This document shows, in pieces, positions 1 through 5,036 of a stretch of DNA of 5,036 nt. Each line of letters begins with the position of its first letter. The first letter of the stretch is position 1. Made by a program: the position numbers and the translations under genes. A model generated the notes under the pieces. That model was not told the DNA's origin, did not search any database, and saw nothing but the letters and a program-made list of their open reading frames with translations. The stretch comes from Lachnospiraceae bacterium (lineage in GTDB: Bacteria > Bacillota > Clostridia > Lachnospirales > Lachnospiraceae). The stretch covers positions 1 to 5,036 of the forward strand of contig JAGAEH010000020.1 of NCBI GenBank assembly GCA_017613225.1. Reading direction: 5' to 3'.

Positions 1-1285
1 CAAGGCCGTCCCGGATCTCGATCCGCGTCTCGTAGGGGGCGGAGAGCGCCGCCAGGTACTGCAGGGTGTCCTCGTCCCTGCTCAGGACGGGCACGCCCTT
101 GCGGCCCCGGGACAGATCCATGCCCAGCTCGATGGGATGGAGGCTCACGGCGGTGATCCGTCCGTCCTCAAAGGTGATGGAGGGCAGCACCGCCCGCCAG
201 ATGTTTTTCTGGATGCCGAAGCCCCGGGTGCCGTTCTGGCTGCGGGCGTCCATGTAGGCGCCTACCCGGGTGTCCAGGGGCATCTTTTTGTTATAAAAAG
301 CGTCGTAGGGCTGCAGGGAGACGGTCTCCGTTTCGAACAGGAAATTGCCGATGCTGCAGAAGATCACGCCGCTGTTGTAACACTCGATGCCCTGCAGTTC
401 GTGGGGGCCGTGGCCCAGGAAAGCCTGAGCGCCGGCGTCGACGCAGGCTCTGGCGAACTCTTCGATGAAACGGGCCGGCAGGGTGGGATCGTCGTCCCGG
501 TAGTCGTGGGAGTGGAAGCTCACCAGCACGATGTCCGCCTGGCGCCTGGCTTCCCGGATCTCGCTTAAGATGCGCTCCAGGTCCTGCTCATCGGGCTTCG
601 TCTCCACATGGTTTTCCGTATCGAGGACGAACAGGCCCTCATTGCCGAAGGGGAGCTTGCCCTCTTCGAAGGGATTGGCATAGCCCAGGCGGATGCCGTA
701 GTTCCTGCCGTCGTTGACGCCGGTCACCCGCACCAGTTCTTCCGCCATCCTGTAGTGTTCTTCATCCACATGGAAATAGGTCTTATGGCGCAGCGGGTTC
801 AGACCGGGGCGGCCCTGCAGCAGATCCGACTGGCCGCCGGCCCGCTCTGCCGCGTGGAAGGTGGCGCAGCAGGCGATCAGCGCCACCCGGGCGTTCCTGG
901 TCTCCAGATAGGCCGCCTGGGAGGCCTCCCCCAGATTGGCGCCGGTGCCGGCAAAGACCATGCCGCGTTCCCTTAAGTGCGCCGCCGTGGCCAGAAGGCC
1001 GCCGGTGCCGTAGTCGCCGCTGTGATTGTTGGCCGTGTTGTACAGGTTGAAACCCATGCGCCGGATGTCGTCCAGCAGCACCGGATCCGCCATGGCCCAG
1101 GTGCCGCCGCTCTCCGCGGCGGGGAAGCCCTCCCGGTTGTGGAAGGTCATCTCCAGGTTCACGAAGCGGACGTCGTGCTCCTTGATGAGGGCGCTCAGTT
1201 CCTCCAGGCCGGGATAGCCGTCCTCCGGGATCCTTCGGGTCATGAACAGGTCGCCTGCGGCGATGAGGGTGGTTTTTTCTGACAT
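1..1285 (-). CDS. CapA-family (PGA_cap) metallophosphatase-like protein, C-terminus beyond the window
   Basis: The reading frame is open from an ATG at 1285 to the left edge, giving 428 visible residues with no stop. The family signatures appear in order: AAGDLF at residues 9-14, FVNLEM at 41-46, NTANNHSGDYG at 83-93, SFHSHDYRD at 256-264, GHGPHELQGIE at 291-301 and SIGNFLFE at 311-318. In the family, the D, E, NH and two H clusters are the expected metal ligands of a calcineurin-like phosphoesterase fold. The founding members assist poly-gamma-glutamate capsule synthesis or export, but most homologues have no proven substrate. This protein starts almost directly with the first motif and has no signal peptide or N-terminal membrane anchor, so I infer a cytoplasmic enzyme rather than a capsule protein at the membrane; no capB or capC is visible. 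The start is supported by AGAGGT seven bases upstream of the ATG and a consensus promoter. Family assignment is firm; substrate is unknown. Confidence 0.93.
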   Translation of the reverse strand, partial: MSEKTTLIAAGDLFMTRRIPEDGYPGLEELSALIKEHDVRFVNLEMTFHNREGFPAAESGGTWAMADPVLLDDIRRMGFNLYNTANNHSGDYGTGGLLATAAHLRERGMVFAGTGANLGEASQAAYLETRNARVALIACCATFHAAERAGGQSDLLQGRPGLNPLRHKTYFHVDEEHYRMAEELVRVTGVNDGRNYGIRLGYANPFEEGKLPFGNEGLFVLDTENHVETKPDEQDLERILSEIREARRQADIVLVSFHSHDYRDDDPTLPARFIEEFARACVDAGAQAFLGHGPHELQGIECYNSGVIFCSIGNFLFETETVSLQPYDAFYNKKMPLDTRVGAYMDARSQNGTRGFGIQKNIWRAVLPSITFEDGRITAVSLHPIELGMDLSRGRKGVPVLSRDEDTLQYLAALSAPYETRIEIRDGL

Positions 1286-1334
1286 GGTCGTACCTCTTAT
1301 GTCTCTATCCGCGCGTGACGGATGATCTGAAGAC

Positions 1335-1364
1335 ATTATAATAAGCGCGGTGAAAAGGTGTCAA
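1335..1364 (-). promoter_or_regulatory. Consensus sigma-A promoter for the CapA-family gene
   Basis: Reading the minus strand, a perfect -35 TTGACA (1364-1359) is followed after 18 bases by a perfect -10 TATAAT (1340-1335). Transcription would start near 1328, leaving a leader of about 43 bases that contains the AGAGGT ribosome binding site. Both hexamers match consensus exactly, so high basal expression is expected unless repressed. No experimental start site is known. Confidence 0.85.
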
Positions 1365-1376
1365 GGATGATGCACG

Positions 1377-1413
1377 GAAGCGTGTATAAAGAAACGTCCC
1401 CTATACACGCTTC
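1377..1413. repeat. 12-bp perfect inverted repeat between divergent promoters
   Basis: GAAGCGTGTATA at 1377-1388 is the exact reverse complement of TATACACGCTTC at 1402-1413, with a 13-base loop AAGAAACGTCCCC. It lies 12 bases behind the -35 of the CapA-gene promoter and 8 bases before the -35 of the YitT-gene promoter. It has no T-tract on either side, so it is a poor intrinsic terminator. It could be an operator, or a small dispersed hairpin repeat of the REP type; the loop resembles motifs I recall from intergenic repeats of Clostridia. The structure is seen directly; the function is inference. Confidence 0.75.
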
Positions 1414-1421
1414 GGCAGTGC

Positions 1422-1450
1422 TTGAAAAGCTGGAGCAGACAGTCTATAAT
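1422..1450 (+). promoter_or_regulatory. Strong sigma-A promoter for the YitT-family gene
   Basis: The -35 TTGAAA (1422-1427) matches consensus at five of six positions, the spacer is 17 bases, and the -10 TATAAT (1445-1450) is perfect. Transcription would begin near 1457, about 34 bases before the ATG at 1491. The TTG that could open a longer reading frame at 1422 is the -35 box itself, so it is not a start codon. Confidence 0.85.
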
Positions 1451-1478
1451 CATTACGCTGTTTTACGATTACAATGAT

Positions 1479-1482
1479 GGAG
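1479..1482 (+). promoter_or_regulatory. Ribosome binding site fixing the YitT-family start
   Basis: GGAG lies eight bases before the ATG at 1491 and downstream of the predicted transcription start. It supports that ATG over the in-frame TTG 69 bases further upstream, which overlaps the promoter. Confidence 0.7.
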
Positions 1483-1490
1483 CGGGGATC

Positions 1491-2387
1491 ATGAAAAAAG
1501 TGGAGATCCATGGGGAACAACACAAAGAAAAAATCCTGGACTATGTACGTATTTTGATCGGCACGGGCCTGATGGCTCTGGCCGCGAACCTGTTCTATAC
1601 GCCCTCCAACATGGTGCCCGGAGGATTCACCGGCCTGGCCATCCTGCTGCAGGAGGTCACCAAAAGGGTGGTGGACGGCGGCATCCCTGTGTGGCTGGGC
1701 AACGTGATCTTCAACATCCCGCTGATCATCTTCGCCATCGCCATCCGCGGCTGGTTCTTCATGAGGCGCACCTTCATCGCGGCAGTGCTCTTTACCGGCT
1801 GGCTGTATGTGATCCCGGAAGTGGGCCTGGTGCCGGAGAACCTGTTCCTGACCTCCGTGATCGGCGGCGCCGTGATCGGCGTAGGCCTGGGGCTCGTCTT
1901 CCTGGGCAAGGCCACCACAGGCGGCACCGACACCGTAGCCGCGCTGATCCAGCACTTTTTCCCGCACATGAAGACGTCTTCCATCTTCCCGATCCTGGAC
2001 GCCGTTGTGATCGCCCTTTCGGCCTGGATCTTCGGCCTGGAGAGCTCGCTGTACGCGGTGGTCTCAGTAGTGCTCTCCAGCATCGTGGCGGACCATGTGA
2101 TCGCGGGCTTCAAGAACTCCCTGATGGCCTTCATCATATCGACGGAGCACGAAGCCATCGCGGAGCGGGTGATGAAGGAAGTGCAGCGGGGCGTGACCCG
2201 GATCTCCGCGAAGGGCGTCTACACCGGCGCGGACCGGCCCATGCTGCTGTGCGCCGTCTCCACCAAGGAGGCTTCCGTTCTGAAGGACATCGTGGCGGAG
2301 ATCGATCCCAACGCCTTCTTCATCCTCACCGACGCCAGCGAGATCAGAGGCGAAGGCTTCCTGAAGTACTCCAAGGAAGAGCTGTAG
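1491..2387 (+). CDS. YitT-family membrane protein (YitT membrane domain + DUF2179)
   Basis: The 298-residue product has the usual length and layout of the YitT family. The membrane domain covers roughly residues 16-205, with hydrophobic helices near 18-36, 68-84, 94-109, 120-138, 165-182 and 185-200. Family-type glycine-rich motifs are visible: PGGFTGLAI at 43-51 and GKATTGGTDTVAAL at 139-152. A soluble C-terminal domain (about 208-290, MAFIISTEHEAIAERVM to FFILTDASEIRGEGF) is typical of DUF2179 and probably sits in the cytoplasm. There is no signal peptide beyond the first helix; the N-terminus is short and polar. The family is very common in Firmicutes, often in several copies per genome, and its transported substrate or role is not well established, so I give none. 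It has its own promoter and is divergent from the CapA-family gene. No strong terminator follows it, so some transcripts may continue into the serpin gene 102 bases downstream. Confidence 0.93.
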   Translation: MKKVEIHGEQHKEKILDYVRILIGTGLMALAANLFYTPSNMVPGGFTGLAILLQEVTKRVVDGGIPVWLGNVIFNIPLIIFAIAIRGWFFMRRTFIAAVLFTGWLYVIPEVGLVPENLFLTSVIGGAVIGVGLGLVFLGKATTGGTDTVAALIQHFFPHMKTSSIFPILDAVVIALSAWIFGLESSLYAVVSVVLSSIVADHVIAGFKNSLMAFIISTEHEAIAERVMKEVQRGVTRISAKGVYTGADRPMLLCAVSTKEASVLKDIVAEIDPNAFFILTDASEIRGEGFLKYSKEEL

Positions 2388-2388
2388 G

Positions 2389-2403
2389 AGATCTTCGGAA
2401 TCT
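2389..2403 (+). terminator. Weak UUCG-capped hairpin after the YitT-family stop codon
   Basis: AGATC (2389-2393) and G-A-ATCT (2398-2403) can pair around a TTCG loop with one bulged A. C(UUCG)G is a very stable tetraloop, but the stem has only five pairs. The following bases are a mixed A/T run, TAATAATATATT, not a T-tract. At best this is a weak terminator or an mRNA 3'-end stabiliser. Confidence 0.2.
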
Positions 2404-2419
2404 TAATAATATATTCTGT

Positions 2420-2446
2420 TTTACCCACGCTGCGGCGTGATATAAT
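2420..2446 (+). promoter_or_regulatory. Extended -10 promoter for the serpin gene
   Basis: A perfect TATAAT at 2441-2446 is preceded by TG at 2438-2439, an extended -10 element. The -35 is poor: TTTACC at 2420-2425 matches four of six positions with a short 15-base spacer. The extended -10 would compensate. Transcription would start near 2453. An ATG at 2460 would then have almost no leader, which favours the ATG at 2490. Confidence 0.65.
2426..2439. promoter_or_regulatory. Inverted repeat in the serpin promoter spacer (possible operator)
   Basis: CACGC (2426-2430) and GCGTG (2435-2439) form a perfect 5-bp inverted repeat with a TGCG centre, placed between the -35 and -10 elements. This is where a repressor or a MerR-type activator would bind. 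The repeat is short and could be chance in GC-rich DNA. It is not followed by a T-tract, so it is not a good terminator. Confidence 0.3.
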
Positions 2447-2473
2447 CATTTATCATCAGATGGAACAAAAGCG

Positions 2474-2480
2474 AGAGGAG
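2474..2480 (+). promoter_or_regulatory. Ribosome binding site fixing the serpin start
   Basis: AGAGGAG lies nine bases before the ATG at 2490. It selects that ATG over the in-frame ATG at 2460. The choice is confirmed by the protein, which then begins with a standard signal peptide (MKKRLLCFML...). Confidence 0.8.
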
Positions 2481-2489
2481 ATCAACGGA

Positions 2490-4241
2490 ATGAAAAAACG
2501 TTTATTATGCTTTATGCTTTGTGTTTTGATGACGCTGACTGTGTTTCCATCCACAGTCTATGCCGGGAGCATCACCGAGCCTTCTCTGATGAAGACCGCT
2601 GCGGTCACGAAGGCCAAAAAGATCACTCCCAAGGTCACGTTATCTTACAAGTCCACCGTTTGGAGCGGCAAGGCCAAAAAGCCTGCGGTCACGGTCAAAT
2701 ACGGCTCCCATGTGCTGAAAAAGGGCACGGACTATACCGTCTCCTATAAGAACAACGTCAATGTCGGAAAGGCAACGGTCACCGTAACGCTGAAGGGGAA
2801 ATACAGCGGAAAGAAGACGGTCTCCTTCAAGATCATTCCGAAGGGCACCGGGATCAGCAGCCTGTCCAAGTCCTCCGGGACCCTGACCGTAAAGTGGACG
2901 AAGCAGTCGGCGAAAATGTCTAAGAGCCGGATCACCGGATATCAGATCCAGACGGCGACCAACAAGGACTTTACAAAGAACAAGAAGACCGTAAAGGTCG
3001 AAGGATATAAGAAGACGTCGGCGGTCATCAAGAACCTGAAGGCGAACACGAAATACTACGTCCGCATCCGCACCTACAAGACCATCGGCGAAAAGACCTA
3101 CTATTCAAAGTGGTCCAAGGTCAAGTACAAGAAGGACGTCAAGCAGGAACCTCTGCCCGGCCTGGACGTGGGACTCGGCAAAAATGACGCGCTCCTGCTG
3201 GATGCCCTGGCGGAGGGTGAGGAGAACGCCATCATCTCTCCCATGTCGGTCAACATGGTGCTCTCCATGCTCCTGGAAGGCGCGGGAGGCAGTACAAAAA
3301 CAGAGCTGGAGACCTATCTCGGCGTAAAGAAGGAGGAGCTGGGCTCCTATGCCCAGGGGCTCTTCTCCAGCGCCGCCGATAAAGAAATGCTGAAAGTCCT
3401 GATCTCCAATGCCTTCTGGTACAGGAATGACCAGGAGGTGGAGGATGCTTATCTGTCGGTCCTGGCCGACCGGTACGGCGCGGAGATCGCGGCCATGGAT
3501 TTCTCCGACCCTGCGGCCGCGGCGAATATCATCAACGCCTGGTGCAAGGAGAAGACCCGCGAACTGATCCCCTCCATCGTAGATCCCGACGATCTTGCCG
3601 ACGTGTCGGACGTGCTGGTGAACACCCTGTACTTTAACGGCAAGTGGCAGGTCCCGGTGGAAGATTTCTGCATCAAAGACGGCGTTTTCCACGGCTTCAA
3701 GAAGAATATCGACGTGAAGTACCTTTACTCCGAGGAGACGAAGGCCTACGAAAACGAGAATGCCATCGCCTTTGAGAAACCCTATTACAACAATTATTCC
3801 TTCATCGGCATCCTGCCCAAGAAGGAGGGCGATTTCAACGTCAGTGACCTGGACATCAAGGGCCTGATGCAGAAGAGAGTCACCGGCTATGACGTCATCA
3901 GGGCCATCATGCCCAAGTTTGAGCTGGAGAGCGGCGGTGACATCACGGAGATCCTGCAGGCGCTGGGGATCCAGAAAGCCTTTGTGTTCCAGCTCGCGGA
4001 CTTTTCGGGGATCGCCGAGGACGTTTACATTTCCAAGGTCATCCACAAGACGAAGATGATCCTGGACGAGAACGGGACGGAGGCAGCGGCCGCCACCGCG
4101 GCGGTATTGAAAGACAGCGCGGCGCCTTTTGAGCAGAAAGTCCTGGAGATCAAGCTCGACAGACCCTACGCCTTCATGATCGTCGACCGTCAGAGCGGCA
4201 ACGTGCTCTTTATCGGAAAGATCTGCAATCCCGCGAAGTAA
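2490..4241 (+). CDS. Secreted serpin with N-terminal Ig-like and fibronectin-III-like modules
   Basis: The 583-residue product starts with a Sec signal peptide (1-25, cleavage likely after VYA, no lipobox). Residues about 45-118 form a lysine-rich Ig-like module of the type repeated in Clostridia surface proteins (GTDYTVSYKNNVNVGKATVTV to YSGKKTVSFKI). Residues about 121-214 resemble a fibronectin-III domain (TVKWTK, ITGYQIQTATNKDF, NTKYYVRIRTYKT, YYSKWSKV). A complete serpin domain fills about 229-581: NAIISPMSVNMVLSMLLEGA at 246-265, NTLYFNGKWQVP at 378-389, MPKFELES at 474-481, LADFSGI at 502-508, hinge ENGTEAAAAT at 527-536 and DRPYAFMIVDRQSGNVLFIG at 557-576. Alanines and T at P14-P8 predict an inhibitor of the suicide-substrate type, acting outside the cell on serine or cysteine proteases. 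There is no LPXTG or other obvious cell-wall anchor; the basic N-terminal modules may bind the envelope or host polymers. It has its own promoter and a terminator directly behind it. Target protease is unknown. Confidence 0.95.
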   Translation: MKKRLLCFMLCVLMTLTVFPSTVYAGSITEPSLMKTAAVTKAKKITPKVTLSYKSTVWSGKAKKPAVTVKYGSHVLKKGTDYTVSYKNNVNVGKATVTVTLKGKYSGKKTVSFKIIPKGTGISSLSKSSGTLTVKWTKQSAKMSKSRITGYQIQTATNKDFTKNKKTVKVEGYKKTSAVIKNLKANTKYYVRIRTYKTIGEKTYYSKWSKVKYKKDVKQEPLPGLDVGLGKNDALLLDALAEGEENAIISPMSVNMVLSMLLEGAGGSTKTELETYLGVKKEELGSYAQGLFSSAADKEMLKVLISNAFWYRNDQEVEDAYLSVLADRYGAEIAAMDFSDPAAAANIINAWCKEKTRELIPSIVDPDDLADVSDVLVNTLYFNGKWQVPVEDFCIKDGVFHGFKKNIDVKYLYSEETKAYENENAIAFEKPYYNNYSFIGILPKKEGDFNVSDLDIKGLMQKRVTGYDVIRAIMPKFELESGGDITEILQALGIQKAFVFQLADFSGIAEDVYISKVIHKTKMILDENGTEAAAATAAVLKDSAAPFEQKVLEIKLDRPYAFMIVDRQSGNVLFIGKICNPAK

Positions 4242-4255
4242 GCCTATCATCACAG

Positions 4256-4307
4256 AAAAAGACCCGGAGCAAAAGTCCCGTTACGGGGCTCCTGCTTCGG
4301 GTTTTTT
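4256..4307. terminator. Bidirectional intrinsic terminator between convergent genes
   Basis: ACCCGGAGCA (4262-4271) pairs over ten positions, with one G-T wobble, with TGCTTCGGGT (4293-4302). An inner helix AGTCCCG/CGGGGCT (4274-4280 with 4284-4290) is capped by a TTA loop. Six Ts follow on the plus strand (4302-4307). An A5 run precedes the stem at 4256-4260 and reads as a T-tract on the minus strand. The element therefore fits termination of the serpin gene 14 bases after its stop and of the minus-strand TtcA-like gene, whose stop is at 4326-4328. Confidence 0.88.
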
Positions 4308-4325
4308 ACGCGCGCTATTTCGCTT

Positions 4326-5036
4326 TTACAGATCGTATTCCTCCAGAAAACTGTGCTTTACGCCGTCCTTTTTATAGGCCAGAACCGTGTCCAGGTGCAC
4401 GTTTTCCATCCCCTTGAAGATGCACTGCTCCACGTCGGGATTCTTCTTTTTCAGCTCTTTGATCAGCTGCTTGATCTCGTCCCGTTTGGAAGGGTTTTCC
4501 TCCCCGCCGCCCGCGGCGGCGATGGCCTCGGTAAAGCGGCAGGCGCAGCGCAGGAAGGTCAGTCCGTTGTAGTCCCGCCAGGCCTTGACGTCCTCCTCCC
4601 GGATCAGGTACAGGGGGCGGATCAGCTCCATGCCAGGGAAGTTGGTGCTGTGGAGCTTGGGCATCATGCCCTTGATCTGGGCGCCGTAGAGCAGGCCCAT
4701 CAGCGTGGTCTCGATCACGTCGTCGAAGTGGTGCCCCAGGGCGATCTTATTGCAGCCCAGTTCCTGGGCGAAACGGTACAGGTAGCTCCGGCGCATGCGG
4801 GCGCACAGATAGCAGGGTGACTTTTCAATGGTGTAGACGGCGTTGAAGATGTCGGTCTCGAAGATGTTCACCGGCACTCCCAGCAGCCGGGCGTTTTCCT
4901 CGATCTGCAGCCGGTTCTCCCTGCTGTAGCCGGGGTCCATCACCAGAAACTCCACGGCAAAGTCCACCTCCGAATAGCGCAGGACCTCCTGAAAGAGCTT
5001 GGCCATCAGCATGGAGTCCTTGCCGCCGGAGATGCA
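4326..5036 (-). CDS. TtcA-like PP-loop ATPase (tRNA 2-thiocytidine synthetase family), 5' end beyond the window
   Basis: The visible frame gives 236 residues plus a TAA stop at 4326-4328 and stays open to the right edge. Its first residues, CISGGKDSM, contain the SGGKDS PP-loop that binds ATP for adenylation, so the N-terminus, probably 25-50 residues, is missing; the ATG at 5012 lies inside the PP-loop region and is not the start. TtcA features follow: SPCYLCARMRR with a CxxC at visible residues 75 and 78, GCNKIALGHHFDDVIET at 94-110, LYGAQIKGMMPKL at 116-128 and LIRPLYLIRE at 138-147. In E. coli TtcA, a CxxC plus a third downstream cysteine hold an iron-sulfur cluster and the enzyme thiolates C32 of certain tRNAs. 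Here the third position is RCACRF (C164 or C166) where E. coli has PCNLC. Membership of the family is firm; the exact RNA base modified in this lineage is inference. It shares a bidirectional terminator with the serpin gene. Confidence 0.9.
   Translation of the reverse strand, partial: CISGGKDSMLMAKLFQEVLRYSEVDFAVEFLVMDPGYSRENRLQIEENARLLGVPVNIFETDIFNAVYTIEKSPCYLCARMRRSYLYRFAQELGCNKIALGHHFDDVIETTLMGLLYGAQIKGMMPKLHSTNFPGMELIRPLYLIREEDVKAWRDYNGLTFLRCACRFTEAIAAAGGGEENPSKRDEIKQLIKELKKKNPDVEQCIFKGMENVHLDTVLAYKKDGVKHSFLEEYDL

Noticed and set aside
137..1282. Several plus-strand open frames (137-568, 608-976, 977-1282)
   Set aside because: They lie opposite the CapA-family gene, which carries all the family motifs. 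Their translations are low-complexity V/G/A/Q/H-rich strings typical of antisense frames.
1449..1478. ATCATT/AATGAT inverted repeat in the YitT-gene leader
   Set aside because: It is only 6 bp with an 18-base loop in AT-rich DNA, too weak to separate from chance, and no riboswitch-like structure surrounds it.
1422..1490. TTG at 1422 as an upstream start for the YitT-family protein
   Set aside because: The TTG is part of the -35 box of a strong promoter whose transcript begins near 1457, and the ATG at 1491 has a ribosome binding site.
1691..2440. A plus-strand open frame of 249 codons overlapping the YitT-family gene in another frame
   Set aside because: Its product is R/G/H/D-rich with no domain, and the YitT frame explains the DNA fully. 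Antisense frames at 1401-1967 and 1595-2158 fail for the same reason.
2460..2489. ATG at 2460 as the serpin start
   Set aside because: It lies about 14 bases after the -10 box with no ribosome binding site. Starting at 2490 gives AGAGGAG at good spacing and a normal signal peptide.
3105..4253. A long open frame of 382 codons on the minus strand opposite the serpin domain
   Set aside because: It is a shadow of the serpin codons caused by GC-rich third positions. Its translation has no recognisable domain, while the plus-strand frame has a complete serpin with all motifs.
4353..4820. A plus-strand open frame opposite the TtcA-like gene
   Set aside because: It is antisense to a gene with intact PP-loop, CxxC and GHHFDD motifs, and its translation shows no family resemblance.
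4326..5012. ATG at 5012 as the start of the TtcA-like gene
   Set aside because: The frame continues upstream to the window edge and encodes SGGKDS just before this codon, an essential ATP-binding motif, so the true start is outside.
1..5036. CRISPR arrays, tRNA or rRNA genes, transposases, phage genes or toxin-antitoxin pairs
   Set aside because: I found no spaced direct repeats, no cloverleaf or rRNA-like stretch and no such protein motifs. All large open stretches are accounted for by four conventional genes.

Overview
The window looks like chromosomal DNA from a GC-rich (roughly 55-60% by eye) Gram-positive anaerobe of the Eubacteriales, most plausibly a gut or rumen Lachnospiraceae-type organism. 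The evidence is the family mix (a CapA-family protein, a YitT-family membrane protein, a secreted protein with Clostridia-style lysine-rich Ig-like and fibronectin repeats, a TtcA-like PP-loop enzyme), strong AGGAGG-like ribosome binding sites and consensus sigma-A promoters. This assignment is inferred from style and was not searched.

Layout: positions 1-1285 hold a minus-strand CapA-family metallophosphatase that runs off the left edge (428 N-terminal residues visible). Positions 1286-1490 are a divergent intergenic region. It has a consensus minus-strand promoter for the CapA gene, a 12-bp perfect inverted repeat, and a strong plus-strand promoter for the next gene. Positions 1491-2387 encode a 298-residue YitT-family protein (membrane domain plus C-terminal DUF2179). 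After a 102-bp gap with its own extended -10 promoter, positions 2490-4241 encode a 583-residue secreted serpin: signal peptide, lysine-rich Ig-like module, fibronectin-III-like module, then a complete serpin domain with an inhibitory-type hinge. A long hairpin at 4256-4307, able to terminate in both directions, separates it from a convergent minus-strand TtcA-like PP-loop ATPase (4326-5036). That gene runs off the right edge; its visible part begins just before the SGGKDS ATP-binding loop.

Nothing indicates that the four proteins work as one system. Three transcription units can be seen, plus possible read-through from the YitT gene into the serpin gene. There is no transposase, CRISPR array, tRNA or rRNA. 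The most interesting items are the modular basic-tailed serpin with an unusually long reactive-site loop, and the hairpin between the divergent promoters, whose loop resembles a motif I recall from small repeats in Clostridia.
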